DNA of 60,226 bases from Arcobacter_B sp049472135 (GCF_049472135.1 NZ_JBMOVV010000016.1:1-60226), one strand, 5' to 3'. Numbered from the stretch's first letter, positions 19,256 through 29,224 are shown. The notes: generated by a model not told the origin, from the letters alone. Numbers and translations: made by a program.

Positions 19256-20692
19256 ATGAGTGAAATGGTAGAAATTACAGTCAATGGTGCCCAAATGCAA
19301 GCTTCCAAAGGAAGCTTGTTAATTGATAAATTATTGGATGAGAATATTCACATACCTCATTTTTGTTATCACCAAGCACTTGGTAAAGATGGAAATTGCA
19401 GAATGTGTATGGTTGAAATTGAAGGTCAAAAAAGACCTCAAATTGCCTGTGATACACCTGTAAAAGAAGGAATGATTGTAAGAACAAAAGGTGAGAATAT
19501 TGAAAAAGTTAGAAGAGATATTCTTGAACTTGAACTTATAAATCACCCTATTGACTGTCCTACTTGTGACCAAGCAGGAGAGTGTAAACTTCAAGATTAC
19601 TACATGGAATCAGGATTTTATGAATCTAGAATCAATGTAGATGCTAAAAATAAGCATAGAAAAAGAGTTGACTTAGGCTCAAATGTTATGCTTGATGAAG
19701 AAAGATGTGTACTTTGTACAAGATGTGTAAGATTTTGTAAAGATATTACTAAAACTAGTGAACTAGGAGTAATTGATAGATCTGATCACTCAACTATTGG
19801 AATCTTCCCTGGTCGTCCCTTATCAAATCCATATGCAATGAATGTTGTTGATTTATGCCCAGTTGGAGCATTAACTTCAAAGGATTTTAGATTCAAACAA
19901 AGAGTTTGGTTTTTAGAAACATTTAATGCGATATGTAATGGTTGTTCAAAAGGTTGTAATATCTATGTTGACCATAGAAAAGAAAAATATGAAGATGACA
20001 AAATCTTTAGATTTAGACCAAGAGTAAATAAAAATGTAAATGGCTGGTTTATTTGTGATGAAGGAAGATTATCTTATCACAATGAAAACCAAAATAGATT
20101 TGAAACACCTCTTTTAAATAAAGAGCAAACAAATTTAAGTAATACAATTACAAACTTATTTAAAGAGTTATCTACATCAAAAAGTACTTTATTTGTATTA
20201 AGTGCAAATCTTTCTTATGAAGAAATATCAAATATAAATAATCTAGCTTCAAAAATAAATGCAAATGTTACAGGATATAATCCTCAAACACTTGATGAAA
20301 ACTTTAAAGATGATTATTTAAGAACAAATGACAAAACTCCTAATAGAGCTTCATTTAAAGAAATAGGTATTGATGAAACAGAAGAGTTTTTCAATAAATC
20401 TTTAAAAGATGCTAGTTTAGTTGTTATAATAGATAGTAGCTACTTTGAAAATAAATCAGACTTATTAAAAGATAAAAAAGTTGTATCTTTATTTAGCCAT
20501 CATTGTCTAACTATTAGCTACTCAAATATAGCTATTCCTATTGCTTCATTTTATGAAAAAAGTGGGACATATATCAATTGTGATGGTATTAAACAAAAAG
20601 TAGTATCACAAATGAATAAAAATAACCCAATGGAAACAGTTACATCAGTGATTGAGCATCTAAAAGAGATGATTTCAAAAGGAACGCTATGA
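19256..20692 (+). CDS. nuoG: NADH-quinone oxidoreductase subunit G, short form
   Basis: A 478-aa subunit, against about 700-900 aa in most bacteria. The N-terminal part is complete: 2Fe-2S ligands Cys37, Cys48, Cys51, Cys65; the His97/Cys101/Cys104/Cys110 cluster; the 4Fe-4S set Cys151, Cys154, Cys157, Cys201; and a further Cys227/Cys230/Cys234/Cys263 set (N7-like). Beyond about residue 275 the molybdopterin-oxidoreductase-like domain is reduced to roughly 200 weakly conserved residues. The reading frame ends naturally and overlaps nuoH by four bases, so this looks like a genuine short form and not a broken gene. Confidence 0.92.
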   Translation: MSEMVEITVNGAQMQASKGSLLIDKLLDENIHIPHFCYHQALGKDGNCRMCMVEIEGQKRPQIACDTPVKEGMIVRTKGENIEKVRRDILELELINHPIDCPTCDQAGECKLQDYYMESGFYESRINVDAKNKHRKRVDLGSNVMLDEERCVLCTRCVRFCKDITKTSELGVIDRSDHSTIGIFPGRPLSNPYAMNVVDLCPVGALTSKDFRFKQRVWFLETFNAICNGCSKGCNIYVDHRKEKYEDDKIFRFRPRVNKNVNGWFICDEGRLSYHNENQNRFETPLLNKEQTNLSNTITNLFKELSTSKSTLFVLSANLSYEEISNINNLASKINANVTGYNPQTLDENFKDDYLRTNDKTPNRASFKEIGIDETEEFFNKSLKDASLVVIIDSSYFENKSDLLKDKKVVSLFSHHCLTISYSNIAIPIASFYEKSGTYINCDGIKQKVVSQMNKNNPMETVTSVIEHLKEMISKGTL

Positions 20693-21966
20693 GTAGTACA
20701 GCAATAACAATAATAAATATATCCATAGCATCTTTACTTGCTGTTGGACTAACACCTCTTTTTGTATGGTGGGAGAGAAGAATATCTGGACTTATGCAAG
20801 ATAGAACTGGTCCAAATAGATGTAACATAGGTCCCTTGAGACTTGGCGGACTTATTCAAAGTTTTGCCGATATGTTAAAACTTGTATTTAAAGAAGACTT
20901 TACGCCTTCACATATTAAATACAAATTTTTCTTCTCAATTGCCCCAGCAATAGTATTTTTCTGTTCATTCTTAACATTTGCAACTATTCCTTTTGCTGAT
21001 GTTTTAATAATTGATGGAAAATCACACATCATGTCAGCTATTCCCAATGAACTAGGAATTATGTGGTTTTTAGCATTTGCTGGTTTATCAATTTATGGAA
21101 TAATACTTGGGGGTTATGCTTCTGCTAATAAATATGGACTATTAGGTTCTATTAGAGCTAGTGCACAAGTTATTTCATATGAAGTAGCACTTACACTTGC
21201 CGTTGTATCGATGGTTATTTCATATGGTTCAATTCACTTAACTGATATAGTAAATGCTCAAGCTGGAACTTTTCTAGGTGTAATTCCAATGTGGGGTATT
21301 TTTATTCAACCTCTAGCAGCTATTATATTTATAGTATGTGCTTTTGCTGAAACAAATAGAGCACCTTTTGATATAGCTGAGGGAGAATCTGAAATTGTTG
21401 CAGGTTATCATACTGAATATTCTGCTATGAGATTTGGACTTTTTCAAGTTGGTGAGTATGCTGCTATGTCAGCTTCATCTGCAATTATTGTGACACTATT
21501 TTTTGGTGGTTATCAAATTCCTTGGTTAGATACACAAACAATACATAGTAATATAAACTATGTAATAGTTGCCATAATGATTTTACTTCCAATAAAGATA
21601 TTTATCTTTACTAAATGGATGAAGAAAAACAATAAAACAGTAGGACTTGGAGATAAAAGAAGAGAAAAAGAAACAAAAATCTTAACTATTACCTTTTGGT
21701 CTTTATGTTTTATCATTGTAGGATTACTAGCACTATTTTTAGTTACTGGATTAGGTTCAAATGGTATAAATATAGTAACAGCTGTTTTACAAATTGGAAC
21801 TTTTTTAGTTAAGTTTTTCTTAATTGCCTTTTTATATATTTGGGTTAGATGGACAGTTTTAAGATTTAGATATGACCAATTACAAATGTTAGGATGGAAA
21901 GTATTAATACCACTTGCACTTCTAAATGTAATTTTAACTGCAACTTTTATAGTACTAGGAAGTTAA
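20689..21966 (+). CDS. nuoH: NADH-quinone oxidoreductase subunit H, with insertion
   Basis: A 425-aa membrane subunit that seals the quinone chamber. Conserved loops are intact: WERRISGLMQDRTGPNR (28-44) and ETNRAPFDIAEGESEIVAGYHTEY, split around residue 225-245. The normal C-terminal block (RWTVLRFRYDQLQMLGWK) is also there. The protein is about 100 residues longer than E. coli NuoH. The surplus falls near residues 305-370: a basic loop followed by an extra hydrophobic segment and a short Gly/Asn loop. It overlaps nuoG and is one base from nuoI. Confidence 0.95.
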   Translation: MSSTAITIINISIASLLAVGLTPLFVWWERRISGLMQDRTGPNRCNIGPLRLGGLIQSFADMLKLVFKEDFTPSHIKYKFFFSIAPAIVFFCSFLTFATIPFADVLIIDGKSHIMSAIPNELGIMWFLAFAGLSIYGIILGGYASANKYGLLGSIRASAQVISYEVALTLAVVSMVISYGSIHLTDIVNAQAGTFLGVIPMWGIFIQPLAAIIFIVCAFAETNRAPFDIAEGESEIVAGYHTEYSAMRFGLFQVGEYAAMSASSAIIVTLFFGGYQIPWLDTQTIHSNINYVIVAIMILLPIKIFIFTKWMKKNNKTVGLGDKRREKETKILTITFWSLCFIIVGLLALFLVTGLGSNGINIVTAVLQIGTFLVKFFLIAFLYIWVRWTVLRFRYDQLQMLGWKVLIPLALLNVILTATFIVLGS

Positions 21967-21967
21967 A

Positions 21968-22474
21968 ATGGGAATTAAAGTAGTAAAAAGACACGGTAAA
22001 TCATTTAAAGATAGACTATACTTACCTGCTATTGCAGGTGGTATGAAAACTACACTTAGACATTTTACTAAGAACCTAAAAGACATAGATAATTTAAAGA
22101 CTATGCAATATCCTGAAGTTCAACCAGATGATTTAACTGAAAGATATAGAGGTGTTCATAGATTAACAAAATGGGAAGATGGTAGTGAGAAGTGTGTTGC
22201 TTGTTATATGTGTGCAACTGCATGTCCTGCTGAATGTATTTTCATAGATGCAGAAGAAAGATTTGATGATAAAGCTGAAAAAAGACCAAAAGAGTTTAAA
22301 ATCGATTTATTAGAGTGTGTATTTTGTGGATATTGTGTAGAAGCTTGTCCTTGTGATGCTATTAGAATGGATACTGGTATTTTCTCTTTTACAGGTTCTA
22401 AAAGAGAAGAGTTTATACTTGACAAAAAAGCACTAATGAAAAATGAAAGAGCAAAGGATTTAAGTGATGATTGA
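21968..22474 (+). CDS. nuoI: NADH-quinone oxidoreductase subunit I
   Basis: A 168-aa ferredoxin-like subunit with two 4Fe-4S clusters (N6a, N6b). Ligand sets are Cys76, Cys79, Cys82 (with Cys127) and Cys117, Cys120, Cys123 (with Cys86), in CVACYMCATACP and CVFCGYCVEACP. Length is normal. It carries electrons from NuoG to NuoB. Its end overlaps nuoJ by 11 bases. Confidence 0.96.
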   Translation: MGIKVVKRHGKSFKDRLYLPAIAGGMKTTLRHFTKNLKDIDNLKTMQYPEVQPDDLTERYRGVHRLTKWEDGSEKCVACYMCATACPAECIFIDAEERFDDKAEKRPKEFKIDLLECVFCGYCVEACPCDAIRMDTGIFSFTGSKREEFILDKKALMKNERAKDLSDD

Positions 22475-23003
22475 TTTAATATTTATTGGCTTATCATTAT
22501 TAGCTATTTTAGGTGCAGTTGCCATGATAGTTTATTCAAATCCTATGTATAGTGCACTTGGAGTTTTAATCTCTATGTTAAGTGTGGCTGGATTATTTGC
22601 TTTATTAAATGCAACTTTTTTATTTTTAGTTCAAATAATAGTTTATGCAGGTGCTATTATGACTCTAATTCTTTTTATTTTAATGTTCTTAAATATTAAA
22701 GAAGAAGATTTACCAAAAGAGCCTAAAAAATTTCAACATATAGCTATTGGTGCTTTAATTATGGTACCTTTAAACTATTTAATAATTAGTGCAGTAGCTA
22801 AACTTCCTAAAAAAGACTTAGGAATTAGTGAAACTGATTTTGGAGATATTAAACCTATAGGTATTCAGCTTTTTGATAATTGGTTAGTTGCCTTTGAACT
22901 TATTTCTATTTTACTTCTAATAGCTTTAATTGGTTCAGTGGTATTAGCTAAAAAAAGAAAATCAAAAGTTCACAATGAAGTACAACAAGGAGAGCAATCA
23001 TGA
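22464..23003 (+). CDS. nuoJ: NADH-quinone oxidoreductase subunit J
   Basis: A 179-aa membrane subunit with five predicted helices. The conserved third helix QIIVYAGAIMTLILFILMFLN, split here as QIIVYAGAIM then TLILFILMF (about 57-75), holds the pi-bulge Tyr and Gly residues of the proton path. Start ATG lies inside the nuoI end; TGATGATT offers stop and start together. It overlaps nuoK by four bases. Confidence 0.94.
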   Translation: MMIDLIFIGLSLLAILGAVAMIVYSNPMYSALGVLISMLSVAGLFALLNATFLFLVQIIVYAGAIMTLILFILMFLNIKEEDLPKEPKKFQHIAIGALIMVPLNYLIISAVAKLPKKDLGISETDFGDIKPIGIQLFDNWLVAFELISILLLIALIGSVVLAKKRKSKVHNEVQQGEQS

Positions 23004-23314
23004 TTTCATTAACATCTTATGCCTTTGTATCTATGATGCTTTTCTCACTTGGTGTGATTGGAGTAATTGCAAGAAGAAATGTTTTTGTAATTTATATGTC
23101 AATTGAAATGATGCTAAATGGGGTGAATCTATTTTTGGTAACATTTGCTAGGTATCACTTTGATATGGATCCACAAATTATTACTATTATGGTTATAGCC
23201 ATTGCTGCTGCTGAAGCTGCAGTATTTTTATCTGTAATTATCCTATTATATAGATCAAGAAAATCTCTTGATTCTGATATATTCAATACTTTATCACAAG
23301 GAGAGAAGTCATGA
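23000..23314 (+). CDS. nuoK: NADH-quinone oxidoreductase subunit K
   Basis: A 104-aa, three-helix antiporter-like subunit. The conserved Glu in SIEMMLNGVNL (about residue 36) and the second Glu in AAAEAAVFLSVI (about residue 72) are the proton-path acids of the family. Length matches the family. Overlaps both neighbours by four bases, with a ribosome site (AAGGAGA) inside nuoJ. Confidence 0.95.
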   Translation: MISLTSYAFVSMMLFSLGVIGVIARRNVFVIYMSIEMMLNGVNLFLVTFARYHFDMDPQIITIMVIAIAAAEAAVFLSVIILLYRSRKSLDSDIFNTLSQGEKS

Positions 23315-25197
23315 GTACATCACTTTTAGTATGGATTATCTTATCTCCTTTATTAGGTTCTATTTTACTTGGGGCTTTATATTTTTATCATATAAAAAGA
23401 AAACCTATATCTGAATTAACATTTAGTTTAATAGGTTGTATTACACCATTAATTTCTTTTTTAATTACTCTTTGTCTTTTCTTACAAATGAAAGAAGAAA
23501 ACATTACTTTTAATCAACATTTATTTACTTGGTTAAATATTGATAAATTAAATATTGACATGGCACTTTTAGGTGATAATCTATCTATTTTTATGTCAAT
23601 GTTTGTGACATTTGTTGGTTGGTTAATTCACATTTATGCAATAGGATATATGAGAGGTGATAATGGCTTTGGTAAGTTTTTTGCTTACTTCAATCTTTTC
23701 TTAGCTTCTATGCTTATTTTAGTATTGGCTGATAACCCAATTATTCTATTTATTGGATGGGAAGGTGTTGGAGTTTGTTCATACCTTCTAATCAAATTCT
23801 ATTATGGTAAAAAAGAGAATGTAGTAGCTGCGAACAAAGCTTTTATTGCAAATAGAGTTGGTGACTTTGGTTTCTTACTTGGTGTTGTAACACTATTTTT
23901 TGCTTTAAGTGGAGTTGACTTATCTTTTGCTTCTTTAGAAGCTAATATCTCAAATGCTTCAACTGAATTACTTGTACTATCAGGTTTTTTACTATTTGTA
24001 GGAGCTATGGGAAAATCAGCACAAATTCCTTTATATGTTTGGCTTCCAGATGCAATGGCAGGACCAACACCAATTTCAGCACTTATTCACGCAGCAACAA
24101 TGGTAACAGCTGGTGTTTATATGGTAGCAAGATTTCACTTCTTGTATGTAGGAGCTGAAGAAATAGGTTTATTTATAGCTTATATTGGTGCATTTTCAGC
24201 TCTTTTAGCTGCAATTATTGCAACAAGACAAACTGATATTAAAAAGATTCTAGCTTACTCAACTATGAGTCAATTAGGATATATGTTCATAGCAGTTGGT
24301 CTTGGTTTTTATTCAGCTGGATTATTCCATGTATTTACACATGCTTTCTTTAAAGCAATGTTATTTATGGGTGCAGGTGGTATCATAATTGCACTTCATC
24401 ACAAGCAAAATATCTTTGAAATAGCACAACATAGAGCACAACTTCCAATTATTAAATTTACATTTTTAATTGGAGTTATTGCAATTTCGGGTATTCCATT
24501 CTTTTCTGGATTCTTCTCAAAAGATGCTATTTTAGCAGCTGCATTCCAAGAAGGTCAATATTTAATCTGGCTTATAGCCTTAGGAACAGCTTTCTTAACA
24601 GCATTTTATATGTTTAGAATGTACTTTATCGTTTTTGTAGCCCCTACAAAACATAAAGTAGAATATGTTTATACATCAAAAACTATAACTATTCCACTAC
24701 TTTTATTAGCAATAGGTGCTGTTTTTGCAGGATATTTAAATTTAGCTCCAATATTTGGAGGAGAAGCACAAGTTGATTCTTGGTTAGCTCAGCTAAATTC
24801 TAAAACAATTCACATGAGCCATGCAGTTGAATGGATACTAATAGTTTTATCTGTTGCTGTTGCCGTTGCAGGAATCTTTGTTGCATATAAAAAATATGCA
24901 AATTTTGATGTAGAGAAACCTGAAGAAGAAGTTGGTCTTATTGGAAATAAATTCTATGTAGATGAAATTTATGATGCAATTTTTGTTAAAACTGCAAAAA
25001 AGCTATCTGTATTTATAGATAAAGTTTTAGATGATAAGGTTATTGATGCATTTATTATGAACTCATCTAGAACATTTGTAAATATAGGTAAAAAAGTTGC
25101 GATGATGCAAAATGCAAATGTAAGATTTTATGCAGTGTTTATGCTAATAGGTATGACATGTATATTTATCTATTTAATTAATACACTAGGATTATAG
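23311..25197 (+). CDS. nuoL: NADH-quinone oxidoreductase subunit L
   Basis: A 628-aa proton-pumping antiporter-like subunit with about 16 helices and the long C-terminal lateral helix. Key features are the Glu in FIGWEGVGVCSYLLI (about residue 150), the central Lys of the MGKSAQIPLYVWLPDAM stretch and the PTPISALIHAATMVTAG signature. The helical arm is seen as the amphipathic region after residue 520. Overlaps nuoK by four bases; one base separates it from nuoM. Confidence 0.96.
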   Translation: MSTSLLVWIILSPLLGSILLGALYFYHIKRKPISELTFSLIGCITPLISFLITLCLFLQMKEENITFNQHLFTWLNIDKLNIDMALLGDNLSIFMSMFVTFVGWLIHIYAIGYMRGDNGFGKFFAYFNLFLASMLILVLADNPIILFIGWEGVGVCSYLLIKFYYGKKENVVAANKAFIANRVGDFGFLLGVVTLFFALSGVDLSFASLEANISNASTELLVLSGFLLFVGAMGKSAQIPLYVWLPDAMAGPTPISALIHAATMVTAGVYMVARFHFLYVGAEEIGLFIAYIGAFSALLAAIIATRQTDIKKILAYSTMSQLGYMFIAVGLGFYSAGLFHVFTHAFFKAMLFMGAGGIIIALHHKQNIFEIAQHRAQLPIIKFTFLIGVIAISGIPFFSGFFSKDAILAAAFQEGQYLIWLIALGTAFLTAFYMFRMYFIVFVAPTKHKVEYVYTSKTITIPLLLLAIGAVFAGYLNLAPIFGGEAQVDSWLAQLNSKTIHMSHAVEWILIVLSVAVAVAGIFVAYKKYANFDVEKPEEEVGLIGNKFYVDEIYDAIFVKTAKKLSVFIDKVLDDKVIDAFIMNSSRTFVNIGKKVAMMQNANVRFYAVFMLIGMTCIFIYLINTLGL

Positions 25198-25198
25198 T

Positions 25199-26686
25199 AT
25201 GAGTGCTGATATTCTTTCATTTATTATATTTTTACCTGCAGTTGTTGCATTTGGATTAATGCTTACAACAAGAGATGTAAATACAATTAGAAATATTGCT
25301 TTTTTAACTACTACTGTTATTCTAGCTTTAGTACTAAAAATCTATATAGAATTTGAACCAAGTTCAGGTATGCAATTTGTAACTAATGTACCTTGGATTT
25401 CAACATATGGTATTAACTATTATATAGGTTTAGATGGTTTTTCTTTAACAATTCTAATGATGATTGCCATTTTAATTCCAACTTCATATCTTTTATTATG
25501 GGAAGGGAAAACAAAAGGTTATTGGATAAATATGCTTTTAGTTCAATCTGGTGTTACAGGAACACTTCTTTCACTAGATGTAGTTCTTTTTTACTTTTTC
25601 TGGGAAGTTATGCTTTTACCAGTATTCTTACTAATTGGACAATATGGATTTGGTAATAAAGTATTCACAACTATTAAAGTAACTGTATATACAATGGTTG
25701 GTTCACTTTTAATGTTTATTGCAATCTTATACCTTGGTGTTACATACCATAATGAATTTGGAATTTGGTCATTTGCTTATGATGAATTAACAAAAATCAC
25801 TACTTTAGATTACACTGCAAAAGTATGGCTATTCCTAGGTTTCTTAGCAGCATTTGCTATTAAAATTCCTATTTTCCCTCTTCATACATGGATTATGGAA
25901 ACATATAAAAATGCTCCTACTGGTGCAGTATTTTTACTATCTTCAATTATGGCAAAACTTGGAGTTTACGCAATAGTTAGATTTATGATTCCAATTTTCC
26001 CAGATATTTACGTAGAATTTTCAGCATGGTTTGTTGCAATTGGATTATTTGGGTTAATCTACTTTGGTATTGCAGCACTTATGCAAGATGATATCAAAAG
26101 AATGTTTGCATACTCTTCTGCTTCACACTTAAGTTTTATTGCTGCTGGTATTTTTTCATTAAATGAATATGGTATAAATGGAGCTTTATATTTAATAATC
26201 GCCCATGCAATTGCAACAGGTGCTTTATTTTTACTTATTGGCTTACTTCAAGAAGAAACTGGATTTAAAACTATTAAAGATTTAGGTGGTATTGCTAAAC
26301 AAGCTCCTGTATTTACATTTATCTTTGCTGTTATGCTTTTTGCAAATGTAGGACTTCCTGGAACTAATGGTTTTGTATCTGAACTTTTAATTATCTTTGG
26401 TATTTATGAGTTTAATCATACTTTAGGTTATATCTCAGCACTTACTGTAATAATTGGAGCTTCATATATGTTATGGATGTTTCAACGAGCAATTTTACAA
26501 GATAGACCAGAAGGTAGTGATATTGTAAAAATGAGAGATTTAAAAATCAAAGAGATTATTGGACTTGCTCCTTGGGTATTTTTAGTATTCCTTATGGGAT
26601 TCTATCCAGAAGTATTTATTGACAAATTTGAGCCAACAGTAACTCACTACTTAAATGACATTTTACAAATTGGAGCAACAAAATGA
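25199..26686 (+). CDS. nuoM: NADH-quinone oxidoreductase subunit M
   Basis: A 495-aa antiporter-like proton-pumping subunit, normal length. Visible markers are the Glu in FYFFWEVMLLPVFLLIG (about residue 136), the Lys/His stretch AFAIKIPIFPLHTWIMETYKNAP, split near residues 220-240, and LYFGIAALMQDDIKRMFAYSS around 290. About 14 helices. It overlaps nuoN by four bases. Confidence 0.96.
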   Translation: MSADILSFIIFLPAVVAFGLMLTTRDVNTIRNIAFLTTTVILALVLKIYIEFEPSSGMQFVTNVPWISTYGINYYIGLDGFSLTILMMIAILIPTSYLLLWEGKTKGYWINMLLVQSGVTGTLLSLDVVLFYFFWEVMLLPVFLLIGQYGFGNKVFTTIKVTVYTMVGSLLMFIAILYLGVTYHNEFGIWSFAYDELTKITTLDYTAKVWLFLGFLAAFAIKIPIFPLHTWIMETYKNAPTGAVFLLSSIMAKLGVYAIVRFMIPIFPDIYVEFSAWFVAIGLFGLIYFGIAALMQDDIKRMFAYSSASHLSFIAAGIFSLNEYGINGALYLIIAHAIATGALFLLIGLLQEETGFKTIKDLGGIAKQAPVFTFIFAVMLFANVGLPGTNGFVSELLIIFGIYEFNHTLGYISALTVIIGASYMLWMFQRAILQDRPEGSDIVKMRDLKIKEIIGLAPWVFLVFLMGFYPEVFIDKFEPTVTHYLNDILQIGATK

Positions 26687-28203
26687 ATCAATTTATCCAT
26701 TTAATTCCTGCATTAACTGTTTTATTAGGTGCTTTAATACTTATGATTATGAGTATGTATGAAAGATATACAGTTAAAAACTATATTATAGTTGCTTCTT
26801 TATTTTTAATTGTAGCATTAGGATTTTCCCTTGCACAATTAGGAGAACTATATAAAGTTCAACCATACAATGAACTTTTTCATAATACTTTAGTTTTTGA
26901 TTCATTTTCAAACTTCTTTAATATTTTACTAATTGCAGGTACACTTTTAACCCTTTTAATTGGTGAGCACTATTTCCAACATAGATCATACTTCAAAGGT
27001 GAATTCTTTTGTATATTACTGTTTGCACTATTTGGAATGATGCTATTAGGACATTCAAATGAACTTATAACTGCTTATGTTGCACTTGAAGTAGCATCAT
27101 TTTCTGTATATATTATGGTTGGATACAATAGTGATGATTCAAAAAGAGTTGAAGCTATTTTTAAATACCTAGTGTTAGGTTCATTTATTGGAGCATTTTA
27201 CTTATTAGGATTAGTATTAGTTTATGGGGCAACAGCAAGTACAAATTTAAGTGATATATCAACATTTATTGCAAGTGCAAGTGATGAAAATATGGTTTTA
27301 GTTTATATTGGATTAACTCTAATTTTATTTACATTTCTTTTCAAGATTGCGGCATTCCCATTCCAATCATGGGTGCTTGATGTTTATAGAGGTGCACCAA
27401 TGGTTATTACTGCGTATATGGCATCAACATTTAAAATTGCTATATTCTCATTTTTCCTAAGAGCCTTCTTACAACACCTTGGATTTACTATTGATTTTTG
27501 GGATACAATTATGTCAGTTATAATTGTATTTACATTAGTTTTTGGTACATGGTTAGCAGTAACACAACAAATAATCAAAAGAATGTTAGCTGCTTCATCT
27601 ATTGTTCACACTGGTTATTTATTACTTGCATTTATCGCTTTAAGTTATAAAGATGGTGAAATTATAAATATTGATTCAGCATATGCAACAATGTTTTATT
27701 TAATTGCTTACCTTTTCTCTGCTCTTGGTGCATTTGGCTTAGCTTCACATATTATTTCTGAAACAAATGTAAGAGTAACATATGATGACTTTAAAGGGTT
27801 AGCAAAAGAAAGACCTTTTTTAGCTGCAATGATGACAATCTTTTTATTCTCACTTGCAGGAATTCCTTCAACAATAGGATTTATTGGTAAATTTTATGTA
27901 TTTACTGAGGCAATAAATGCTGGATATGTGGGACTTACTATATTAGCAATTATTGCTACAATTGTTTCAGTTTATTATTATTTTAAACTTATTGCAATGA
28001 TGTATTTTTACCCAACAAAACAAGAATGTATTTCTCAAGAATTCAATGATAAAAGAGTTTCTACCTATGCAATTGCATTTTTAGCAATCTTGACTATTTT
28101 AGGTGGTATTGGTTCAGCTATCGTGTTCTTTATCCCTGCAATGAATATTGACCAAATAATTCAATTAGCTCAAATTGCAGTGCAATCACTATTTATAAAA
28201 TAG
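26683..28203 (+). CDS. nuoN: NADH-quinone oxidoreductase subunit N
   Basis: A 506-aa antiporter-like proton-pumping subunit and last gene of the operon. Markers are ALEVASFSVYIMVGY (about residue 130, conserved Glu), FKIAAFPFQSWVLDVYRGAP (about 225-244) and TQQIIKRMLAASSIVHTGYLL. About 14 helices and normal length. A hairpin terminator follows 67 bases after the stop, ending the 14.5-kb nuo unit. Confidence 0.96.
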   Translation: MNQFIHLIPALTVLLGALILMIMSMYERYTVKNYIIVASLFLIVALGFSLAQLGELYKVQPYNELFHNTLVFDSFSNFFNILLIAGTLLTLLIGEHYFQHRSYFKGEFFCILLFALFGMMLLGHSNELITAYVALEVASFSVYIMVGYNSDDSKRVEAIFKYLVLGSFIGAFYLLGLVLVYGATASTNLSDISTFIASASDENMVLVYIGLTLILFTFLFKIAAFPFQSWVLDVYRGAPMVITAYMASTFKIAIFSFFLRAFLQHLGFTIDFWDTIMSVIIVFTLVFGTWLAVTQQIIKRMLAASSIVHTGYLLLAFIALSYKDGEIINIDSAYATMFYLIAYLFSALGAFGLASHIISETNVRVTYDDFKGLAKERPFLAAMMTIFLFSLAGIPSTIGFIGKFYVFTEAINAGYVGLTILAIIATIVSVYYYFKLIAMMYFYPTKQECISQEFNDKRVSTYAIAFLAILTILGGIGSAIVFFIPAMNIDQIIQLAQIAVQSLFIK

Positions 28204-28269
28204 TTGTATCAAATAGTAACAAGAGAAGGTAAATTATTTTTCTAAGAAAAAATTAATTTTTCCTCTTTA

Positions 28270-28290
28270 AAAGCCCTATTATAGGGCTTT
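28270..28290 (+). terminator. Terminator after the nuo operon
   Basis: GC-rich inverted repeat (aaagccctat 28270-28279, atagggcttt 28281-28290) with the central base 28280. It ends in TTTAAAAT, a weak T-tract. The GC content of the arms stands out from the AT-rich gap and supports a real terminator. Confidence 0.7.
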
Positions 28291-28393
28291 AAAATCTCAA
28301 AATAACTTTTATCATAAAAATATCATCTATATATGCTGTATCTTACCTAAACGAAAAACAAGTCCTCTTTAGCTATTATATTGCTATTATTCA

Positions 28394-28417
28394 TATAATC
28401 TAAATCACAAGAAAGGA
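28394..28417 (+). promoter_or_regulatory. Candidate frd promoter -10 and ribosome site
   Basis: A consensus TATAAT (28394-28399) lies 24 bases before the frdC start, followed by AAGGA (28413-28417) at good spacing. No convincing -35 is present. The rest of the 220-base gap (28204-28423) holds the nuo terminator and plain AT-rich sequence. Confidence 0.45.
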
Positions 28418-28423
28418 TAGGAA

Positions 28424-29224
28424 ATGAGTGACCTAATAGAAGGTTATTTAGGTAAAACGGTTGAGGGAAGAAAGAGTAGATTACCTGCGAAGCTTGATTA
28501 TCTTCAAAGTGCAACAGGGCTGTTCTTAGCATTATTTATGTGGGCTCACATGTTATTAGTATCTTCGATATTAATTTCAGAAGACTTCATGTACAAAGTA
28601 ACAAAGCTTTTAGAGGCTAGTTTCATTTTTGAGGGTGGAAACCCATTATTAGTAACGATTGCAGCGGCTGTTGTATTTGTTATATTTATTGCACATGCTG
28701 GTTTAGGTATGAGAAAGTTACCTGGTAACTTTAAACAATACCAAGTTATGAAAGCTCACGCTAAACATATGAATCACGATGATACAAAATTATGGTTTAC
28801 ACAAGCAGGAACAGGTTTTGCTATGTTCTTCTTAGGTTCTGTACACTTATATATCATCATGACTAACTCTGCTGATATTGGACCTTACGCTTCTGCTGAT
28901 AGAATTTGGTCTGAGTGGATGTGGCCATTATATATTTTACTTTTATTAGCTGTTGAATTACACGGAACAATTGGTCTTTACAGACTATGTGTAAAATGGG
29001 GATGGTTTGACGGAGACAACCCAAGAGAAAACAGAGTTAAACTTAAAAAAGTAAAATGGGGATTAACAGTATTCTTCTTAGTATTAGGTTTTGCTTCTTT
29101 AGCAGCATATATGAAAATCGGTATTGATCAAGTTAACAACAACAATGTTGGTAACAAATATCAACCTACTGCAAAAGTAATGGAATACAAAATGCCAAAT
29201 AAAACTATTGGAGGAATTGCGTAA
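28424..29224 (+). CDS. frdC: Fumarate reductase di-haem cytochrome b subunit
   Basis: A 266-aa membrane anchor with five hydrophobic helices, of the Wolinella quinol:fumarate reductase type. Four haem-ligand histidines sit at His42, His91, His141 and His180, each exactly two residues before the Wolinella positions 44, 93, 143 and 182. Glu178 and Glu64 match the Wolinella E-pathway glutamate (180) and menaquinol-site glutamate (66). It connects menaquinone with FrdAB; direction in the cell (fumarate reduction or succinate oxidation) cannot be read from sequence. The stop overlaps the frdA start by one base. Confidence 0.95.
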   Translation: MSDLIEGYLGKTVEGRKSRLPAKLDYLQSATGLFLALFMWAHMLLVSSILISEDFMYKVTKLLEASFIFEGGNPLLVTIAAAVVFVIFIAHAGLGMRKLPGNFKQYQVMKAHAKHMNHDDTKLWFTQAGTGFAMFFLGSVHLYIIMTNSADIGPYASADRIWSEWMWPLYILLLLAVELHGTIGLYRLCVKWGWFDGDNPRENRVKLKKVKWGLTVFFLVLGFASLAAYMKIGIDQVNNNNVGNKYQPTAKVMEYKMPNKTIGGIA

